From: SIG589 sp964566175
GTDB taxonomy: Bacteria > Bacillota > Clostridia > Oscillospirales > Acutalibacteraceae
Direction: 5' to 3'
Assembly (NCBI GenBank): GCA_964566175.1
Contig: CAZMHU010000019.1
Coordinates: 1-35,801 of the forward strand
DNA length: 35,801 nt
Shown here one piece after another: positions 1-6,680 of this stretch. The notes beneath the pieces were generated by a model. The model was not told the DNA's origin and ran no database searches. It saw nothing but the letters and a program-made list of their open reading frames with translations. Position 1 is the first letter of the stretch. Each line of letters begins with the position of its first letter. Position numbers and translations under genes: made by a program.

Positions 1-53
1 GCAGCGGTCTCCAAAACCGCGTGCCGAGGGTTCAAGTCCTTCTGCCCCTGCCA
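1..53 (+). tRNA. tRNA-Trp (CCA), 3' part only
   Basis: The window opens inside a tRNA. The anticodon stem GCGGT/ACCGC (4-8 and 16-20) encloses a seven-base loop with anticodon CCA at 11-13. It is followed by a variable region, a T arm containing GGTTCAAGTCC and an encoded CCA end at 51-53. The acceptor 5' strand and D arm lie outside the window. A CCA anticodon means tryptophan. An intrinsic terminator follows at once. Confidence 0.9.
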
Positions 54-61
54 AAAACACG

Positions 62-92
62 GACATCGCTTTTGCGGTGTCTTTTGTTTTTT
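62..92 (+). terminator. intrinsic terminator after tRNA-Trp
   Basis: An 8-bp stem GACATCGC/GCGGTGTC with one G-T pair and a TTTT loop (62-81) is followed by a T-rich run to 92. It sits nine bases after the CCA end of tRNA-Trp, so it ends that transcript. Confidence 0.8.
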
Positions 93-149
93 AGAAATAC
101 AAACCTAACCGAAGGCACACGGAACGTGGCAGGACGAAGGAGCACACCG

Positions 150-345
150 GCGCCGGTGGCTGATACAGGTATACTCCTGAAGTGAAGAAACAAGGAACAA
201 TGCGACCGTGTTTCTGCGTGGCGTAATGCAAACCTGTTGGCAGTATATCGACAGAAACCGGTATTACTTCTATTCGGGCAGTAGTATGGCTACCAACTAT
301 TATATGGGAAACAACCATATAACCGCCTCGGGTAAAATGGCATAA
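150..345 (+). pseudogene. decayed C-terminus of a cell-wall-binding-repeat protein
   Basis: In the plus frame from 238 to the TAA at 343-345 the translation contains WQYIDRNRYYFYSGSSMATN and then a tail ending ITASGKMA. This is the pattern of glucan/choline-binding repeats (Trp-aromatic, YYFYSxGxMATN) and of the short C-terminal cap of such surface proteins. Further upstream, similar words (a GTMAT-like stretch near 196-210) appear in other frames and a stop falls at 178-180, so the reading frame is broken. No signal peptide, start or catalytic domain is present. A terminator-like hairpin follows directly at 356-387, as expected behind a former gene. I read it as a remnant of a secreted wall-associated protein, not a working gene. 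The pattern match is by eye only. Confidence 0.45.
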
Positions 346-355
346 ATAAGATTAA

Positions 356-387
356 CACCCCAAACCGTTTGGTTCGGGGTGCGTTTT
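356..387 (+). terminator. terminator-like hairpin behind the wall-binding remnant
   Basis: CACCCC (356-361) pairs with GGGGTG (376-381), with an inner AACC/GGTT pair, and is followed by GCGTTTT. It reads as a plus-strand intrinsic terminator. Its position just after the stop at 343-345 supports a former plus-strand gene there. Confidence 0.6.
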
Positions 388-402
388 ATGTGGAAAAACC
401 GA

Positions 403-480
403 TGCTCCCCTTGCCTAAAGGGGGGCGGGTCTCCGGTGGAGACCTCTGCCGTATGGCAGAAGCACCGACCGAGTCGGCAG
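403..480. repeat. cluster of four consecutive small hairpins
   Basis: Four perfect or near-perfect stems follow each other with almost no spacing: CCCCTT/AAGGGG (407-423), GGTCTCC/GGAGACC with loop GGT (428-444), TCTGCC/GGCAGA with loop GTAT (445-460) and CCGAC/GTCGG with loop CGA (465-477). No coding frame explains this. It resembles dispersed palindromic repeats of Clostridia genomes. The stretch lies in the intergenic space downstream of the minus-strand aconitase X operon, so it could also act as a 3' end structure for that transcript. Confidence 0.55.
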
Positions 481-520
481 ACGAGGCTGTACACGCCGTG
501 AATTTCGGCAAAAATATTCC

Positions 521-964
521 CTACTCAACCTCAACGACGCCGTCGGGCTTGACGGTGATTTTCATTCCGTCTTTTACGTAATTCAAAAATTCGTCACCGA
601 GAGAATCGACAACAGGCATTGTCATTTTATCAACCCAGACATCGGCAAGCACAGCGCCTGCGGCGGCAAGTGAGTCGATATGGTTTGCAAAAAGCATACA
701 AGCGGGGTTTTTACCCATCGAGCAGGCGCAATAAAGCACAAGACCGCCGGTAGTTGAACCAATAGTCTGCGGCAGGCACAGCGCCTTGTTTATAAGGGGT
801 TTACCGTAAAGTTCTTTGTTGCTTTGATCTCCGCATTTTACTTCCTTGTCACCAAACTGCAACGCCATTTGGAGCGATGCCAAAGTGTTGAAACCCTCTT
901 TTGTTACAACAGCCTCTGCGGTTACTTCTCCCGGAGTTACAACTCTGCCTTTAAACTGTTTCAT
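521..964 (-). CDS. aconitase X small (swivel, DUF126) subunit
   Basis: The 147-aa protein matches the swivel domain of aconitase X, the DUF126 family, which docks on the DUF521 catalytic subunit to form a dehydratase active site. Visible family features are an N-terminal GRVVTPGEV strand, the YGKPL segment, and the Ser/Gly-rich loop IGSTTGG (about residues 68-74) that carries the Ser expected in the active site. Length fits a stand-alone swivel subunit. Its ATG overlaps the stop of the large-subunit gene by one base (TAATG), so the two are translationally coupled. Characterised relatives dehydrate cis-3-hydroxy-L-proline (bacteria) or mevalonate 5-phosphate (archaea). The substrate here cannot be read from sequence. 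Cytoplasmic. Confidence 0.85.
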   Translation of the reverse strand: MKQFKGRVVTPGEVTAEAVVTKEGFNTLASLQMALQFGDKEVKCGDQSNKELYGKPLINKALCLPQTIGSTTGGLVLYCACSMGKNPACMLFANHIDSLAAAGAVLADVWVDKMTMPVVDSLGDEFLNYVKDGMKITVKPDGVVEVE

Positions 965-2238
965 TAGTTTTTACCTCCCGTAATTATTTCAAGAATTTCC
1001 GCATCGGTGTAGTACCTTGCACTCGTATATGTACGGAGTTTGTTTGAAGAGGTAATGACCGGCATTGTTTTACAAAGCGGATTGTTCATATACATCAACG
1101 GACAGATATATGACGTTATTACGCCGGTTGCTTTAAGGCGTGCTGCATATTCGGTCTTTTCAAACTTTTCAAGCACGGCGGGAGCGGCAGTGAAAACGGT
1201 TTTAATCGTAACACCGCTTTTGCCGTTCTTTTTAAGTTCGGTTTCGAGTTTAACAGTCCAATCCTTCAACTGCTTCAAAGAAAGATGCGGACAGCCGACA
1301 AAACAGAGTTTCGGCTTTGCGTCGGGATTTTTCCAAATAACGGGATAGTTGTTCTTAACACGCTCAAGTTCGGCATCGTCGATAATATATTCCCTTGCGC
1401 CCTCTGCTATAAGGCTCTCTCCGAGTTCTACGGCTTCGGGAGTCAGGTTTGCAATATGGTAAAGACCGACTGCACCGTTTGATGCGGTAGCCGCACCGAA
1501 ATCTTTAAGATATGCACAGGCGGCATCGTCGAGTTCGTTTCCGAGCCACTTATCGAGTCCCACAACATACGGAACGTCTTCCATAACCTTCATACCGATA
1601 GCCGAGCCCAAAAGTTGTGCCTCGGGTTTCTTTGTGGTTTGCACTTTAATAACCCAAGTCGCCTTTCTGCCCTCGTCGGTGAGAAGCCCGAAATACGGAA
1701 CAAAGCCGACTATCGAACCCATAATATCAATAATGCCGGAATTGCGGTTGCATCTCGCGCCCAACACCGAGTTTGCATAAACAACGGCACTTGACTCTGC
1801 CCACGAAAGAACATCACCCTTTTTCGGTGTGTTTCCTACCTCGTCCATATAGCAGGTGCAGGTGAAAGCGTTTTTATCCATAAGTCCGAGTTTGACAAGT
1901 TGCTTTTCATAAAAATCCTGCTTTGTATACATAAACTTGTTAAACACAAGATTTTGCAAAAAGTTTGCGGGAACGTTTTTGTCAATAGGACGCGGGTCAA
2001 CCGAAAATTTCTGTTCGGACGCAACATCCGCATCGAGAATTTGTTGCATAAGGTCATACACGGGTGACATAACCTTTAAACCGAAAGAGGTTACAAGATG
2101 ATTGTATTTTGATGTTATCGGCACAAGTTTTTCCGCCTCGAAAGCATCGCCGTACATCACCAAAGTTTTCATAACCTTTGCAAGTGTTTCGCCTTTTTCA
2201 CCGTCGAGTATCGCTTGCTGTTCTTTTGTTAAAATCAT
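964..2238 (-). CDS. aconitase X catalytic (DUF521) subunit
   Basis: The 424-aa protein has the layout of the aconitase X large subunit. It contains CTCYMDEVGNTPKKGD (Cys127, Cys129), the family block LSWAESSAVVYANSVLGARC (about 144-163), GCPHLS (Cys316) and a late SYICP (Cys379). These cysteines are the likely Fe-S ligands. The enzyme should be a hydro-lyase working with the swivel subunit encoded immediately downstream. It lies 13 bases after the flavin oxidoreductase gene in the same operon. Family members act on cis-3-hydroxyproline or phosphomevalonate, but none of the usual partner genes of either pathway (Delta1-pyrroline-2-carboxylate reductase, mevalonate genes) is nearby. A different hydroxy-acid substrate is therefore possible, and that is inference. 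Confidence 0.88.
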   Translation of the reverse strand: MILTKEQQAILDGEKGETLAKVMKTLVMYGDAFEAEKLVPITSKYNHLVTSFGLKVMSPVYDLMQQILDADVASEQKFSVDPRPIDKNVPANFLQNLVFNKFMYTKQDFYEKQLVKLGLMDKNAFTCTCYMDEVGNTPKKGDVLSWAESSAVVYANSVLGARCNRNSGIIDIMGSIVGFVPYFGLLTDEGRKATWVIKVQTTKKPEAQLLGSAIGMKVMEDVPYVVGLDKWLGNELDDAACAYLKDFGAATASNGAVGLYHIANLTPEAVELGESLIAEGAREYIIDDAELERVKNNYPVIWKNPDAKPKLCFVGCPHLSLKQLKDWTVKLETELKKNGKSGVTIKTVFTAAPAVLEKFEKTEYAARLKATGVITSYICPLMYMNNPLCKTMPVITSSNKLRTYTSARYYTDAEILEIITGGKN

Positions 2239-2251
2239 TTTAATTATCTCC

Positions 2252-4321
2252 TTACAGTTTCATACAAGTGTTCCATGCACCCCAAATAACACTGCGGAGA
2301 TTGCCGACCTTTTCGGCATCACCGATTATATGAACGTGTCTGCCCTTTGAGGCGATAGGTGCAGGAGTGTAACCGACGGATAAAACAACCGAATCGGTAT
2401 CAACATAAAAAGTTTTTCCCGCCTTGTCTTTGAGTGTAACACTTCCGTCTTTAATTTCACAAAGCGAAGTTTCAAGATATACAGGAACGCTGTTGGTCTT
2501 GAAGAAATCACGCAGATAACTCGTGTTTGCAAGGCATATGCCGGGAGTCGTAATAAGGTCGTCCTGCATTTCGACAATAACGGGTTTCTTGCCGTTCAAA
2601 TACAAATCATATGCAATTTCACAGCCGGTAAGTCCGCCGCCGATAACCGCAACCCTCTCGCCTACCGTCTTGTTGCCGAGCAGATAATCAACCGCCTCAA
2701 CAGCAGTTTCCGCACCCTTTACGGGAATTTTTTTGGCAACCGCACCGGTAGCAACAATAACTTCATCTGCATCAAGCGTGCTTAAATCTTTGATTTCGGT
2801 ATTCATCTTGATTTCTATCGGGTGCTTTGAAAGTTCACGTATGTACCAAGCGATAAGTGCCCTGTCCTTTTCCTTAAAAGAAGGAGCAGCAGCCGCGATG
2901 AATACACCGCCTAATTTATCGGACTTTTCATAAAGAGTTACTTTATGTCCGCGTTTTGCACAGACAATAGCGGATTCCATACCGCCGATACCGCCGCCGA
3001 TAATGGCGATTTTTTTCTGTTTCTTTGCGGGAGAAATATAATACTTCTTCGACTGCATCGTTTCGGGATTAAGCGCACAGCGTGCAAGACCCATAGTATC
3101 GCTCAAATCCTGTGTGTTGGCGTGTCCCTTTGAGGAAGAGAAGTTGAAACAACCGCTGTGACAGCAGATACAGGGTTTTATATCTTCAAGTCTATCCTCT
3201 ACAAGTTTTGTTACCCATTTGGGGTCAACAAGGAACTGCCGTGCAACACCGACCGCATCGATTTTGCCGTCGGCAACAGCCTTGGCGCCTACCTCGGCAT
3301 CCATTCGTCCCGCACATACAACGGGAATATCGACAAACTTCTTGATGTGTGCAACATCGTCAAGGTTGCAGTTTTCCGGCATATACATCGGCGGATGTGC
3401 CCAATACCACGAATCGTATGTTCCGTTGTCGGCATTGAGCATATCATAACCGGCATCCTGCAAGTGTTTTGCCGCTCTTTCGGACTCTTCCATATTTCTG
3501 CCGACTTCGGTATATTCTTCACCCGGCATAGCACCCTCACAAAAGCCTTTGAGTTTTGACTCAACAGAATATCTGAGTGATACGGGATAATCCTCACCGC
3601 AAACGCCCTTAATAGCCTTTACGACCTCTGTTGCGAAGCGATAACGGTTTTCAAAACTTCCGCCGTATTCGTCGGTGCGTTTATTGAAAAATTCGATAGC
3701 GAACTGGTCAAGTAAATAACCCTCGTGAACAGCGTGAACCTCAACGCCGTCAACACCCGCATCTTTACAAAGTTTTGCGGTTTTTGCGAATGCTTCTATA
3801 ATTTCGTGAATTTGCTCTACCGTCATTTCAGGACAGTCGATATCGTGCGCCCAACGCGATTTCTGAACCGAGGGAGATGCAAGTTCGTGCGAAGTGTCGA
3901 TAACAGGCTTTATGAGCGCGCGGGTAAATTTGTTTTTATGCAACGGCGCTATAAGTTCGGTTATCGCCCAAGAACGTCCCATACCGGCGGTGAGTTGTAT
4001 AAACAGTTTTGCACCCGTTTTATGGATTTCGTCCATAAAAACCTTGAGTTCTTCAAACATCTTCGGGTTTTGCCAAAGCCACTTTCCCCAGAACGTGTCA
4101 CGCAGAGGTGCAATGCCCGGAATGATAAGGCCAACGTTGTTTTTTGCTCTCTCAAGAAAGAGTTGTGCCGCCTCTTTGTCAAAGTGGCAGCCTGTGAGTT
4201 CAAACCAACCGAACAGCGATGTGCCGCCCATAGGACACATTACTATTCTGTTTTTGATTTCAACATTGCCGATTTTCCAAGGCGTAAACAACGCCTCATA
4301 CTTTTTATCGGTTTCGTTCAT
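2252..4321 (-). CDS. Old-Yellow-Enzyme-type NADH:flavin oxidoreductase with Fe-S and FAD domains
   Basis: This is a 689-aa enzyme of the 2,4-dienoyl-CoA reductase / 2-enoate reductase / BaiCD-BaiH class. An N-terminal FMN TIM barrel (about 10-375) carries the family block HAVHEGYLLDQF and FFNKRTDEYGGSFENR. A [4Fe-4S] site follows with C-x2-C-x3-C (about 384, 387, 391) and a distal Cys near 415. Two dinucleotide-binding domains come next, with GGGIGG (about 442) and VIGGGLTGCE. Such enzymes reduce C=C bonds of enoates using NAD(P)H through FAD, Fe-S and FMN, and are oxygen-sensitive. I place the start at 4321 because GAAAGG sits 9-10 bases before it. An upstream ATG at 4330 would touch that site. 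It stands between a GH1 glycosidase and aconitase X in one operon. The substrate is unknown. Confidence 0.88.
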   Translation of the reverse strand: MNETDKKYEALFTPWKIGNVEIKNRIVMCPMGGTSLFGWFELTGCHFDKEAAQLFLERAKNNVGLIIPGIAPLRDTFWGKWLWQNPKMFEELKVFMDEIHKTGAKLFIQLTAGMGRSWAITELIAPLHKNKFTRALIKPVIDTSHELASPSVQKSRWAHDIDCPEMTVEQIHEIIEAFAKTAKLCKDAGVDGVEVHAVHEGYLLDQFAIEFFNKRTDEYGGSFENRYRFATEVVKAIKGVCGEDYPVSLRYSVESKLKGFCEGAMPGEEYTEVGRNMEESERAAKHLQDAGYDMLNADNGTYDSWYWAHPPMYMPENCNLDDVAHIKKFVDIPVVCAGRMDAEVGAKAVADGKIDAVGVARQFLVDPKWVTKLVEDRLEDIKPCICCHSGCFNFSSSKGHANTQDLSDTMGLARCALNPETMQSKKYYISPAKKQKKIAIIGGGIGGMESAIVCAKRGHKVTLYEKSDKLGGVFIAAAAPSFKEKDRALIAWYIRELSKHPIEIKMNTEIKDLSTLDADEVIVATGAVAKKIPVKGAETAVEAVDYLLGNKTVGERVAVIGGGLTGCEIAYDLYLNGKKPVIVEMQDDLITTPGICLANTSYLRDFFKTNSVPVYLETSLCEIKDGSVTLKDKAGKTFYVDTDSVVLSVGYTPAPIASKGRHVHIIGDAEKVGNLRSVIWGAWNTCMKL

Positions 4322-4346
4322 AAAAGTCATCCTTTCAAAAATTATA

Positions 4347-5639
4347 TTATAAAATAGGTAAATCTTTAATACGCGGCATTTCTTTCAAATACTTTTTAAG
4401 CATTTCGGGATTGTAGCCGTTGTTTTCGATTATTTCCTTATATAGATATGCACTGGGCTTGGGTGTGCGCTTAAAATCATGCTCACGGTCAACATCAACC
4501 AATCCGAATTTCGGAACAAAAGATGACCATTCGTAATTATCCATAAGTGACCAATAAAGATAGCCTCTCACATCTACGCCGTCTTTTATGGCTTCGCTCA
4601 AAGCACAGAGATATTCCACAAGGAAAACCATTCTGAAATCGTCATCATAACAGGAGCAACCGTTTTCGGTAATGTAAACCGGCTTGTCTTTAAGTCTGCT
4701 CAAATTGTGATAAACGCATTCGGGATAAATCTCGTCAAGATAAAAACTCATCGGCAACATTCTTGTTTCGGTAAAAGGATAACGCTTGCTCGCCAAATTT
4801 GCCTTTCTGCAGTCGACCATACTTCTTGTATAAAAATTTATCGCCCAAAAATCAACCGTATCTTTGATTTCCTTATCGCATATTGCGTCCTTGCCGGGAA
4901 GCACAAGTTCTCCGGTGCGCATGGCATGAAAGAAAAACTCATTATTGATTACATCCATATAGTTCTGCATTGCGAGGTCAAATTTATCGTTCTGTCTTTT
5001 GCCGTAAAACTGAACCAACGCGTGTGCCGAACTTACCGGCTTATCTGAATACTGCTTGATAATATGATAACCCCTAGCATGGTAAATAACGCTGTTGAAT
5101 TTGTGTGTGAGTTTCGACGCGTCACGTCCCAAATTAAATTCGTTTATAACATTCCAAAAATCAACATACGGACTGATTTTCGGCAAAATGTAATTAAGGT
5201 AACGCTCAAAATATTTTAAATTGTCAAGGCTTTGAAAATCGCCCTTCTCGGCAAACCATTGTGGAACAGAAAAATGAATAAGAGTCACAAAAGTTTTTAT
5301 ACCCTTTTCTTTTAAAAGTACCAACTCTCTTATATAGTGCTCGGTAGCCTCTTTATTAAACTCACCCTCATGCGGTTCTATTCTTGCCCATTCAACACTC
5401 ATACGTAACGCCTGATGTCCCAAATCACCGAGAAGTTTGACATCTTCTTCAACCATATTGTAGTGATTGCAAGCTGTACCCGACGCCTCACCTTTCCAAC
5501 CGTTTTTCAAATTTTCCTGTTCTTTGTGCCAGTTGCTGGAATGAATATTATTTCCTTCAACTTGATGCGCCGCGGTAGCACTTCCCCACAAAAAATCTCT
5601 CGGAAAATCAAAAGACTTTATACTGAATACATCTGTCAT
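4347..5639 (-). CDS. GH1 family beta-glycosidase
   Basis: A 430-aa intracellular enzyme without signal peptide. It starts with the GH1 signature FLWGSATAAHQVEG (about 16-29). It carries the acid/base Glu in NVINEFN (Glu167; the usual residue after NE is Pro, here Phe) and the nucleophile Glu325 in the motif YITENG. INFYTRSMVD and YLYWSLMDNYEW are further GH1 blocks. It is slightly shorter than the usual 440-480 residues. As first gene of the minus-strand operon it should cleave a beta-glucoside or 6-phospho-beta-glucoside. No PTS or sugar transporter is adjacent. Its co-transcription with an enoate-reductase-like flavoenzyme and a dehydratase suggests that the aglycone, not only the sugar, is metabolised; this is inference. 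Confidence 0.9.
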   Translation of the reverse strand: MTDVFSIKSFDFPRDFLWGSATAAHQVEGNNIHSSNWHKEQENLKNGWKGEASGTACNHYNMVEEDVKLLGDLGHQALRMSVEWARIEPHEGEFNKEATEHYIRELVLLKEKGIKTFVTLIHFSVPQWFAEKGDFQSLDNLKYFERYLNYILPKISPYVDFWNVINEFNLGRDASKLTHKFNSVIYHARGYHIIKQYSDKPVSSAHALVQFYGKRQNDKFDLAMQNYMDVINNEFFFHAMRTGELVLPGKDAICDKEIKDTVDFWAINFYTRSMVDCRKANLASKRYPFTETRMLPMSFYLDEIYPECVYHNLSRLKDKPVYITENGCSCYDDDFRMVFLVEYLCALSEAIKDGVDVRGYLYWSLMDNYEWSSFVPKFGLVDVDREHDFKRTPKPSAYLYKEIIENNGYNPEMLKKYLKEMPRIKDLPIL

Positions 5640-5693
5640 AATTATATGCTCCTTTAAAATGCCAACTTTTACGCAAATATAAATACAAAATAC

Positions 5694-5706
5694 CGCTTTG
5701 AAAGCG
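5694..5706. promoter_or_regulatory. short palindrome in the GH1 operon leader
   Basis: CGCTTT-G-AAAGCG is a perfect 13-bp inverted repeat 35-47 bases downstream of the predicted -10 of the GH1 promoter and upstream of the GH1 start. It could be an operator of a local regulator. No such regulator gene is adjacent. Confidence 0.35.
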
Positions 5707-5741
5707 ACTATAGAGCAGAAAGCCAGCCTTTCGTTAACGTA

Positions 5742-5770
5742 ATTCTACCATAAAGCATATAAAAAGTCAA
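5742..5770 (-). promoter_or_regulatory. promoter of the GH1/flavoenzyme/aconitase X operon
   Basis: On the minus strand TTGACT (5765-5770) and TAGAAT (5742-5747) are 17 bases apart, a good sigma-A type promoter about 105 bases before the GH1 start codon. The -35 lies inside a long inverted repeat (5762-5798). Confidence 0.65.
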
Positions 5771-5798
5771 AAACTGTGTAATGCAATTTTTGACTTTT
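5762..5798. repeat. 12-bp perfect inverted repeat over the GH1 promoter -35
   Basis: AAAAGTCAAAAA (5762-5773) and TTTTTGACTTTT (5787-5798) are exact reverse complements separated by 13 bases. The left arm contains the predicted -35 of the GH1 operon. The arrangement fits a dimeric repressor or activator site. A terminator is less likely because no plus-strand gene ends here and no G/C-rich stem is present. Confidence 0.55.
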
Positions 5799-5873
5799 AT
5801 AACATATTTTTTCGCCACTGCAACACTACTATTACAGTCTTGCAGATTTATTTAAATAAAATAAAAATTATAC

Positions 5874-5902
5874 TTGATTTTTATCTGCAATGTATGTATA
5901 AT
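5874..5902 (+). promoter_or_regulatory. tRNA-Ser promoter
   Basis: TTGATT (5874-5879), 17-base spacer, TATAAT (5897-5902). The tRNA begins 18 bases downstream, giving a very short leader as usual for tRNA genes. Confidence 0.75.
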
Positions 5903-5919
5903 GATATGGTAACAGTTTT

Positions 5920-6011
5920 GGAGAGATGGCTGAGCTGGTCTAAGGCGCACGACTGGAAATCGTGTAAGTGCTAATACCACTTCAGGGGTTCGAATCCCCT
6001 TCTCTCCGCCA
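5920..6011 (+). tRNA. tRNA-Ser (GGA)
   Basis: The acceptor stem GGAGAGA pairs with TCTCTCC (6001-6007), followed by discriminator G6008 and encoded CCA. The anticodon stem CACGA/TCGTG holds a seven-base loop with anticodon GGA (5955-5957). A long variable arm, typical of class II tRNAs, confirms serine. The T arm is GGGGTTCGAATCCCC. The 3' part of this gene is repeated 170 bases further on. Confidence 0.95.
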
Positions 6012-6016
6012 AAGAG

Positions 6017-6058
6017 GCAGTATGAACGTTTCGGCGTTTCTACTGCTTTTTCTTTTTT
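6017..6058 (+). terminator. intrinsic terminator of tRNA-Ser
   Basis: GCAGTA (6017-6022) pairs with TACTGC (6041-6046), with further inner pairing AACG/CGTT, and is followed by a T-rich run. The same structure is repeated after the duplicated tRNA tail near 6187-6228. Confidence 0.75.
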
Positions 6059-6073
6059 TGCTTTCTCATTTTA

Positions 6074-6168
6074 GGGATTCGAAGTAGGAGCGGTAGTGAA
6101 TGACAGTCCGGTGGACTGTCAGAGCCGCGAATGACCGAAGCCGCATCGTGCGGCAAGACTCGAATCCC
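6074..6168. repeat. small palindromic element inserted at the tRNA-Ser tail
   Basis: This 95-bp unit is bounded by a perfect 9-bp inverted repeat, GGGATTCGA (6074-6082) and TCGAATCCC (6160-6168), the latter being part of the duplicated T arm. Inside are two hairpins: GACAGTCC/GGACTGTC with loop GGT, and CCGCA/TGCGG. The loop context TCC-GGT-GGA also occurs in the hairpin at 428-444, so the two may belong to one repeat family. It encodes nothing convincing. The unit has the look of a non-autonomous, tRNA-tail-associated repeat. Confidence 0.5.
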
Positions 6169-6229
6169 CTTCTCTCCGCCAAAGAGGCAGTATGAACGCT
6201 TTCGGTGTTTCTACTGCTTTTTCTTTTTT
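6160..6229 (+). repeat. second copy of the tRNA-Ser 3' end plus terminator
   Basis: Bases 6160-6229 repeat 5990-6059 almost exactly: the T-arm 3' half, acceptor strand, CCA and the terminator hairpin. The visible differences are one extra C (GAACGTTT becoming GAACGCTTT) and one C-to-T change in the loop. No tRNA 5' part precedes the copy, so it is not a second gene. The pair of copies flanks the palindromic element and looks like the trace of an integration or slippage event at the tRNA end. Confidence 0.7.
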
Positions 6230-6279
6230 CAAAAGCAAAACACACGTTACCAAAAAATAAAATTTTTTCCTTTTTCCTC

Positions 6280-6308
6280 TTGACAAACGGTGAGAGTGGA
6301 TATATAAT
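6280..6308 (+). promoter_or_regulatory. feoA promoter (consensus)
   Basis: TTGACA (6280-6285), 17-base spacer, TATAAT (6303-6308): both hexamers match consensus exactly. A palindrome at 6316-6331 covers the expected transcription start, so a strong promoter is likely held down by a repressor. Confidence 0.85.
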
Positions 6309-6315
6309 ACCCAAG

Positions 6316-6331
6316 GTTAGCAAAGTCTAAC
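6316..6331. promoter_or_regulatory. candidate DtxR-type iron operator 1
   Basis: GTTAGCAAAGTCTAAC is an inverted repeat (GTTAG/CTAAC) eight bases after the feoA -10. It resembles DtxR/IdeR-family sites built on TTAG...CTAA half sites. Two related palindromes occur at 6350-6365 and 6681-6696. Confidence 0.6.
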
Positions 6332-6349
6332 TTATTTTTTGAGATTTTG

Positions 6350-6365
6350 GTTAGCAACCGCTAAT
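6350..6365. promoter_or_regulatory. candidate DtxR-type iron operator 2
   Basis: GTTAGCAACCGCTAAT carries the arms TTAGC/GCTAA around AACC. It lies in the feoA leader, 34 bases downstream of operator 1 start to start. Confidence 0.5.
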
Positions 6366-6428
6366 TCAATAAATCTATGCCGTTTCGGCACTTTTATAAC
6401 CGAAAATATGATATAACAGGGTGAGGAT

Positions 6429-6641
6429 ATGACACTGAGAGATGCCACAGAAGGCACAGAATACATAATCAAAAGCATTTATACTGATGACGATGAATTG
6501 AATGCGTTTCTTTTCTCGCTCGGTTGTTACAGCGGCGAGAGTATAACTGTTGTTTCACATATTAAGGGCGGTTGCATTGTTTCGATAAAGGACAGCCGCT
6601 ACAACATCGACAAACAGTTGGCCGATGCCATTATAATCTGA
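6429..6641 (+). CDS. feoA: FeoA domain protein
   Basis: A 70-aa stand-alone FeoA, an SH3-like small cytosolic protein that assists FeoB in Fe(II) uptake. Visible features are the opening TLRDATEGTEYIIKSI, the central LGCYSGESITVV, where FeoA proteins have LG-x-x-x-G, and the closing KDSRYNIDKQLADAI segment typical of the last beta strands. GGGTGAGG precedes the ATG. It is transcribed from a consensus promoter with candidate iron operators and is followed by a hairpin terminator and another operator before feoB, so feoA and feoB may be separately controlled. Short length is normal for this family. Confidence 0.88.
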   Translation: MTLRDATEGTEYIIKSIYTDDDELNAFLFSLGCYSGESITVVSHIKGGCIVSIKDSRYNIDKQLADAIII

Positions 6642-6670
6642 AAAAAGCAAACGGCTATGCCGTCTTTTTT
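6641..6670 (+). terminator. terminator between feoA and feoB
   Basis: AAAAAAG (6641-6647) pairs with CTTTTTT (6664-6670) around an inner ACGGC/GCCGT stem (6651-6663) with loop TAT. The T run follows directly. It overlaps the feoA stop, so part of the transcripts should end here. Confidence 0.65.
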
Positions 6671-6680
6671 CACGCGCGAG

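Noticed and set aside
91..318. 75-residue minus-strand open frame
   Set aside because: It has no ribosome binding site or recognisable motif, and it overlaps a better explanation, the plus-strand wall-binding remnant.
6066..6323. 85-residue minus-strand open frame across the tRNA-Ser tail repeat
   Set aside because: It runs through the duplicated tRNA tail, the palindromic unit and the feoA promoter; its translation is an artefact of the repeat.
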